Positions 8,186 to 12,076 of a stretch of 12,076 bases of DNA are shown here, one piece after another (position 1 is the first letter of the stretch; each line of letters starts with the position of its first letter). The stretch lies in assembly GCA_028288395.1 (NCBI GenBank), contig JAQBNV010000571.1:1-12076 (forward strand). The letters run 5' to 3'. The translations under genes were made by a program, and so were the position numbers. This stretch comes from Adhaeribacter sp. (GTDB lineage: Bacteria > Bacteroidota > Bacteroidia > Cytophagales > Hymenobacteraceae). The notes below the pieces were generated by a model. It was given only the letters and a program-made list of their open reading frames with translations. It had not been told where the DNA came from and ran no database searches.

Positions 8186-8700
8186 TCTTTTGTTCTTTCC
8201 TAAGCCTTTCAAACAGCCGACAATTATCAGGTTGCAGTTATTCTTTACTGTCTGAAAGCAATCACGTGAACCAAGGGTGTTTTTATAAGAATTATACTCA
8301 CTACCGAATATAAATATTTTCCGCAGCAGGGTGGCATTAATTAACCCAAGCCACGAAAATTAACCTTGCATTAAACCTTTATGTTGCCTTACTTAAGCCG
8401 CACCGGATATTTCCGGAGGACTTTAAATGGTTTCCTTAACAACTTAAATCGGGCATTGACCTAAATTATTACCTGAACCCTGAGCCTTCCATTAAAGCCA
8501 GCGCAAAATTAAGTCCCTGAAATTTCTTTTCCTCTTATAAAAAGGCCAATAATATATCCAGAAAGGTTTTCGACGGCGCTTGCTTATCAGTTGTCCTTGA
8601 TTACACTGTAAAGAAATAACATTTTATTCAAAACTGCACCTTTTTAGGCATACTTCCGGGGATTGTAATTCCGGATATTGCCAGGGTGATAGGTTTAAGC
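8186..8700. other. Non-coding region upstream of the dehydrogenase gene
   Basis: About 515 bases without a convincing gene. Frames on both strands are short and stop-interrupted; the longest ATG frame I followed is a 26-codon plus-strand frame at about 8381-8461, which I do not consider real. A small perfect hairpin, CCGGA-TATT-TCCGG, lies at 8403-8416. No clear TAnnTTTG promoter was found for the minus-strand dehydrogenase. The right part (about 8500-8700) could contain further decayed sequence of the aldo/keto reductase, but I could not align it to that family. Confidence 0.5.
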
Positions 8701-8991
8701 TTAACCTGTTTTAAAACTGCAGCAACTTGGGATAGAATTTACAAGGGCGTATGGCTGACTGTCATGTGGTAAGCGTAAGCCACATTTGGTAAATAATACG
8801 ATATCTTCCCGTTTGAAGGATTTCCGGCTCATAGCCTCGCCGAATAATGCTTCGGCCTGGTAAGAACCATAAATATCCGCGTGGTCAAAAATATTAATGC
8901 CTAATTCCAGACATAGGTTTACATTGGTTTCCATGGTCATGGCCGAGTGGGTGGCTCCATCATCCCATCGGTGAAAACTATACGGGGCTGG
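8701..8991 (-). pseudogene. Aldo/keto reductase remnant (N-terminal fragment)
   Basis: The frame encodes the beginning of an NADPH-dependent aldo/keto reductase: CLELGINIFDHADIYGSYQAEALFG followed by FTKCGLRLPHDSQPYALV. This includes the family's catalytic Asp and Tyr (FDHADIY). The recognisable part stops there, and the reading ends in unrelated residues (NSIPSCCSFKTG) and a stop, so about two thirds of the TIM barrel, including the catalytic Lys/His and most cofactor-binding residues, is missing. Upstream in the same frame HRWDDGATHSAM resembles the usual N-terminal 'RW' segment, but a stop codon (8992-8994) blocks the frame and no normal start region is present. Both ends are therefore lost. 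The piece adjoins a transposase remnant on the same strand. No function is expected. Confidence 0.75.
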
Positions 8992-9166
8992 TCAAACCAG
9001 CATAGCCCTGTTGCCGGTAGGAGTGCAAGAGCCGCTGACTCTCGCACTCACCGCTCTTCAAAAGTCTTAGAAACCTGATACGATCCCTGACCTTAGCTTT
9101 ATCAGCATGCCGTTCCTTTGCCTGCAGGAAAAACAGCCCCGCTGTAATGACTGTTCCAAAATCCAT
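8978..9166 (-). pseudogene. Transposase N-terminal remnant with internal deletion
   Basis: A 62-residue frame starts at an ATG and contains AKERHADKAKVRDRIRFLRLL, then KSGECESQ, then RLLHSYRQQGYAGLTSPV. This resembles the N-terminal helix-turn-helix of IS630-like or orphan winged-helix transposases. Those proteins have a charged helix with 'R.RFL..LKSG....SQ', then the recognition helices, then '(R)LW..YR..G..GL'. About 15-20 residues between the SQ motif and RLLHSYRQQG appear to be missing, suggesting an in-frame deletion. The catalytic DDE domain is absent. The reading ends where it meets the aldo/keto reductase remnant, which it overlaps in another frame by about 14 bases. Assignment to a named IS family cannot be made from this fragment. 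Confidence 0.5.
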
Positions 9167-9408
9167 CGTAATATATACCTCTTAACTAATTTATACCATT
9201 TCACATTTACTACCTGCCGTAAAGCTGACCTAAAAAGGGAAGCTAACCCGGCAGGTTTCATAACTTACCGGGTTTAAGTTACCAGGGGAAAATTTATCGT
9301 AAATTTTACAGAAAGGATTTAAAATATAGGAATATTTCATAATCAGATTAAAAACCTGATTTTCTGCTTTACCGGTTTCTGATCATGATGTGGTTTAGTG
9401 CTATAGAT
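9167..9408. other. Non-coding stretch between the transposase remnant and the structured block
   Basis: No gene seen. It holds several short inverted repeats: ACCTGCCG (9212-9219) with CGGCAGGT (9249-9256), AACCCGG (9245-9251) with CCGGGTT (9268-9274), and AATCAG/CTGATT around 9341-9361. These could be leftovers of an insertion-sequence end or of intron structure, but no terminal repeat pair or target duplication could be defined. Confidence 0.4.
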
Positions 9409-9597
9409 TAAGTTGCCGAGAGCTGCGAAAGTAAGCCTTACCCTAAAGTAGTAGCCGGGTCCTGACCATAATAATGCAAAAATTCAGGTGCGGGTCATTC
9501 CTAAGCATGGTGGTGCAGGGCTACTAACCCGGGAGCGCCGTAGCGCGTAAGGCTTGCCGGCGGGCAAGATTATGGTGGATCATTTTATGTGTAGTGT
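9409..9597 (+). ncRNA. Structured RNA-like block, possible group II intron 5' (domain I) remnant
   Basis: The block contains many perfectly complementary segments. They are AAGCCTTAC (9433-9441) with GTAAGGCTT (9547-9555), ACCATAAT (9465-9472) with ATTATGGT (9569-9576), AGTAGCC (9450-9456) with GGCTACT (9519-9525), CCTGA (9461-9465) with TCAGG (9484-9488), and local hairpins GCGC-CGTA-GCGC (9535-9546) and CTTGCC-GGCG-GGCAAG (9553-9568). Some pairs cross or overlap, implying pseudoknots or alternative folds. The order 'GAAAG ... TTACCCTAAAG ... CGGGTCCTGACC ... AATG' recalls domain I of group II introns such as Ll.LtrB, read on the plus strand. No reverse transcriptase/maturase gene, domain V or 3' end follows; the block runs straight into the 3' end of chrA. 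If it is an intron it is a dead 5' fragment. The identification is from memory of motif order and needs a covariance search. Confidence 0.4.
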
Positions 9598-10962
9598 TCA
9601 GATTACATAGTACTTAATCAGGTAATACGTTAAACCAGCTAAAGCACTTATGCCAATCCAGGGAATCATGCTTATTTTAAACCGGTACATGGCTACAAAA
9701 GAGATGATAATCCAGGCTAAACTGAAATAGTCGATGCCAGCGAAAGCAAGTTGTTCTGGAAATATAACGGCTTGGGCAAAGTAGACGGTCAGGTTTAGAA
9801 CCACGCCCACTACAGCCGCCGTTACGACACTTAATATGGCTTTGATGCTTTTATTACTCTGCGTTTTTTCAATAATAGGAGCGCCCGCCAGAATAAACAG
9901 AAAACATGGTAAGAAAGTATAGTAGGTAGTGGTAACTAATCCTAACGCTCCCATAGCTAAAGAGCCGCCGAAGTGGTGGTAGCCAGCCATAAAGCCTACA
10001 AAAGCTAAAACCATAATCAGCGGACCAGGAGTAGTTTCTCCCAGCGCCAAACCATCTATCATTTCCAGCTTAGTAAGCCAGTTAAAATCTTCTACTGCGA
10101 CCTGGGCCACATAAGGCAACACGGCGTAAGCACCCCCCACAGTAACAAAAGCAGCTTTGGTGAAAAAGGCCACTAGTTTCTCCCAAAAAGGAGCGCCTTG
10201 ACTCATGCTAAATAATAAATAGGGAGCTGCCCATAAGAACCCAATCACCAAAAATTGTTTTATTAAGCGACTTGTTCGAAAACCGGTATCGGGTATTTCT
10301 GTATCCATATTCAGATAATATTCTTGTTCGTTCGCCGCCAGTTCGCCCGCCGTTTTTGACTCTTTAAATACCGTTGGATAAAATCTTTTGGCCAGCCAGC
10401 CCAGGAGGATTGCTCCCAGAATAATATAAGGAAATGGAATATTTAAGAAAAAGATGCCGATGAAGGAAGCCCCGGCTACCAGTACATGAAATGAACTTAA
10501 CAACGACTTCTTGCCAATCTTAATCAAAGCTAAAATAACGATGGCTACTACTGCCGGTTTTAAGCCGTAAAATAAAGCTGCTACCCAAGCTATTTTACCA
10601 AATACTACATAAATGGAACTTAATCCCAGCAGTATAAAAACAGAGGGAAGTACAAACAGGCTGCCGGCTACAATGCCGCCGATGGTGCCGTGCAGTAACC
10701 AACCAATATAAATAGCTAACTGCTGCGCTTCCGGGCCTGGCAACAGCATACAGTAATTCAATGCGTGTAAAAACTTCCGGTCGGAAATCCACTTTTTTTG
10801 ATCGACCAGAAAAGTATGCATAATGCCAATCTGCCCGGCCGGGCCACCAAAGCTGATGAAGCCCAGCTTCAACCAGAAGAAAAAGGCTTCTTTAAAAGTG
10901 GGTTTGGCAACAGGGGAAGATGTTGAGGTTACAGGGGGAAAAGTAGCAGTTAGTTCACTCAT
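9598..10962 (-). CDS. chrA: ChrA-type chromate transporter (two CHR domains)
   Basis: Inner-membrane chromate transporter of the CHR superfamily, which exports chromate taken up by sulfate carriers. It is of the long form with two homologous halves. The N-terminal CHR domain (about 22-195) has FGGPAGQIG (38-46) and LLPGPEAQQLAIYIGW (73-88). The C-terminal CHR domain (about 265-445) repeats these signatures as FVTVGGAYAVLPY (272-284) and GLALGETTPGPLIMVLAFVGF (304-324). Many hydrophobic segments fill both halves, joined by a hydrophilic charged linker (about 197-235). Length (454 aa) is normal for long-chain ChrA, and both conserved PGP motifs are intact. The first 20 residues are S/T/P-rich and non-conserved. 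The gene starts 72 bases after the stop of the ChrB-AraC regulator on the same strand, so the two form an operon. Its stop codon abuts the structured block at 9409-9597, and no separate terminator is evident. Confidence 0.92.
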   Translation of the reverse strand: MSELTATFPPVTSTSSPVAKPTFKEAFFFWLKLGFISFGGPAGQIGIMHTFLVDQKKWISDRKFLHALNYCMLLPGPEAQQLAIYIGWLLHGTIGGIVAGSLFVLPSVFILLGLSSIYVVFGKIAWVAALFYGLKPAVVAIVILALIKIGKKSLLSSFHVLVAGASFIGIFFLNIPFPYIILGAILLGWLAKRFYPTVFKESKTAGELAANEQEYYLNMDTEIPDTGFRTSRLIKQFLVIGFLWAAPYLLFSMSQGAPFWEKLVAFFTKAAFVTVGGAYAVLPYVAQVAVEDFNWLTKLEMIDGLALGETTPGPLIMVLAFVGFMAGYHHFGGSLAMGALGLVTTTYYTFLPCFLFILAGAPIIEKTQSNKSIKAILSVVTAAVVGVVLNLTVYFAQAVIFPEQLAFAGIDYFSLAWIIISFVAMYRFKISMIPWIGISALAGLTYYLIKYYVI

Positions 10963-11034
10963 ACTATTTTTACTTTTAAGATCATTTACCGGCTACAAGG
11001 ATAAATATCTAAAAGCTACTAAAATAGAACGTTT

Positions 11035-11898
11035 TTAACCTTTGGTATCCTTTTTACCTTTTTTAATATCTTTCTTGTACGCAGAAGGATTTTGTCCGGT
11101 ATGTTTCTTAAAAAGACGGGTGAAGTGGCTATGGTCGGAAAAACCAGTTAGGTAAGCAATTTCGGATAAGGAATGGCTGGTATGATGCAATAAGTGAATA
11201 GACTTGTCGATGCGCAGCTTCCGGATGTAATCACCAAAAGAAAGGTTATCAAAATACTTGGAAAATTGCCGGGACAAATAAGCCGGATGTACGTTAAGTT
11301 CTTCCGAGATGGCCGTTAAATTAAGAGTTAAATTGGTGTCTATCTGGTCCTGGATGGTTTCTTTAAGTTGGAGTGCCCATTCTGGTATCTTTTTGCTTTC
11401 TTTTTTTTGCTCGGCCAGGTACTTGCGAAATACTTGTATCAGTAGATTTTCGGTAGGGTTTTGGGTATGCTTTTCCTGTTGCAGGTGTTTTGCCCAGCTA
11501 TATAAAGCGTCATAGAGGACCATACCTTTTTGAAGCAAATCATAATCATCTTTGATATTAAAAGCCAGACCAGCCGAGATGGCCCATAAACCAGCTGACT
11601 GGCTGGAGATAGAATGGTCGTCCGTATCGGCACCCCTGATTACCAGTGCCATGGTTTGAAGAGCAGGGTCCTTTAAGTCATATTTCTGCAGAAAATAATC
11701 AAATGTACAACGGTCCTCATAATGGCTGAATTCTACTTCCGGAATGTCAAAAGGGGTAGCTTGCAGCTTTTCGGCCAGGTCTCTTACCTGGGTTTCCGGT
11801 ACATAAATAATATCGGCCTGGGCATCAATAAACCTCCTGATTAACCAAGGGCAAGCCAAACGGTCAATTTTCGGCCTTTCTCGGGTAATCCATTTCAT
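11035..11898 (-). CDS. ChrB-domain/AraC fusion regulator of chromate resistance
   Basis: A 287-residue protein joining two known modules. Residues 1-138 match the ChrB C-terminal (chromate-resistance) domain: KWITRERPKIDRLACPWLIRRFID at the N-terminus, EFSHYEDRCTFDYFL (56-70), VIRGADTDD (86-94) and AISAGLAFN...GMVLYDALYSWAK (106-137). Residues about 178-275 form an AraC/XylS-type DNA-binding domain with two helix-turn-helix units (LTAISEELNVHPAYLSRQF at 194-212; LSEIAYLTGFSDHSHFTRLF at 244-263) and the closing GQNPSAYKK. Proteobacterial ChrB is a chromate-responsive regulator of chrA with its own N-terminal DNA-binding part; here that part is absent and an AraC domain is attached at the other end. 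Inference: a chromate-responsive activator or repressor of the following chrA. I choose the ATG at 11898 over the GTG at 11910 because the conserved domain begins exactly with MKW. The tail is lysine-rich. Confidence 0.88.
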   Translation of the reverse strand: MKWITRERPKIDRLACPWLIRRFIDAQADIIYVPETQVRDLAEKLQATPFDIPEVEFSHYEDRCTFDYFLQKYDLKDPALQTMALVIRGADTDDHSISSQSAGLWAISAGLAFNIKDDYDLLQKGMVLYDALYSWAKHLQQEKHTQNPTENLLIQVFRKYLAEQKKESKKIPEWALQLKETIQDQIDTNLTLNLTAISEELNVHPAYLSRQFSKYFDNLSFGDYIRKLRIDKSIHLLHHTSHSLSEIAYLTGFSDHSHFTRLFKKHTGQNPSAYKKDIKKGKKDTKG

Positions 11899-11908
11899 AA
11901 TAATACAC

Positions 11909-11984
11909 ACTTAAATAATTCAGGATTCCGTTAACCGCGTCCCTAATATCCACTTTGTCATTCACCAGGCAATATTATTTAAGT
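11909..11984. promoter_or_regulatory. Candidate operator: 11-bp inverted repeat upstream of the ChrB-AraC gene
   Basis: ACTTAAATAAT (11909-11919) and ATTATTTAAGT (11974-11984) are perfect 11-bp inverted copies with 54 bases between them, centre to centre 65 bases (about six helical turns). The near copy lies 11-21 bases before the start codon. Placement suits autoregulation by a dimer or by DNA looping, both seen in AraC-type regulators. The repeats are A+T-only apart from one C/G, so chance or an mRNA structure cannot be excluded. No clear -7/-33 promoter pair was recognised in between. Confidence 0.4.
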
Positions 11985-12076
11985 TGGTTTTACCCAGAAG
12001 TTCCTCTGCTTCCTCCAGTTGCTGAAGAAAGTTACCGTACCCAATTTATTAATAATTAGTAACTATAATATGCCGG

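Noticed and set aside
8381..8461. 26-codon plus-strand ATG frame in the intergenic region
   Set aside because: It is very short, has no recognisable motif, no RBS or promoter, and stops immediately; such frames are expected by chance.
9067..9261. 64-codon minus-strand frame overlapping the transposase remnant
   Set aside because: It lies in another frame over the same DNA, shows no family motif, and its composition looks like a shadow of the transposase fragment and its upstream region.
11924..12059. Open plus-strand frame ending in a stop near the right edge (QYYLSWFYPEVPLLPPVAEES...)
   Set aside because: About 43 codons without an ATG and no recognised homology. The minus-strand frames here are also short, so I treat the region as upstream regulatory DNA of the ChrB-AraC gene.
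1..12076. CRISPR array, tRNA or rRNA genes, phage or toxin-antitoxin modules
   Set aside because: No regularly spaced repeats, no tRNA-like cloverleaf with CCA or TTCRA motif, no rRNA-conserved stretches and no toxin/antitoxin or phage-type frames were seen on either strand.

Overview
The window looks like chromosomal DNA of a Bacteroidota bacterium, most likely from the Cytophagales/Hymenobacteraceae. Protein flavour supports this, as does the lack of strong Shine-Dalgarno sequences before most starts. A TAnnTTTG-type promoter element precedes thyA, and the G+C content is moderate. The lineage is inferred from style, not from a database match.

Positions 1-5245 hold housekeeping genes: the 3' end of a probable FAD-linked lactone-oxidase-like gene (+), a SlyD-type FKBP peptidyl-prolyl isomerase with a His-rich tail (-), an IGHMBP2/UPF1-like SF1 helicase (-), a secreted or anchored coiled-coil protein of unknown function (-), and thymidylate synthase thyA (+). 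Positions 5243-8185 hold a very large FAD plus Fe-S fusion dehydrogenase (-, YdiJ/GlcD type) that converges on thyA. Between the two stop codons lies a perfect 20-bp inverted repeat that probably terminates both genes.

Positions 8186-9597 contain no intact gene and look like a decay zone. It carries an N-terminal fragment of an aldo/keto reductase, an N-terminal fragment of a helix-turn-helix transposase with an apparent internal deletion, and a strongly self-complementary stretch (about 9409-9597) resembling domain I of a group II intron.

Positions 9598-11898 hold a two-gene chromate-response operon on the minus strand. The first gene encodes a ChrB-type chromate-resistance domain fused to an AraC-type DNA-binding domain. 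The second encodes a two-domain ChrA chromate transporter. The natural reading is that the fusion senses chromate or related stress and controls efflux by ChrA. An 11-bp inverted repeat spanning the promoter region of the fusion gene is a candidate operator. The operon looks more A+T-rich than the dehydrogenase gene, and mobile-element debris lies on its 3' side, so it may have been acquired.

The most notable item is the ChrB-AraC fusion regulator with its candidate operator. Next come the group II intron-like RNA remnant and the gene graveyard.
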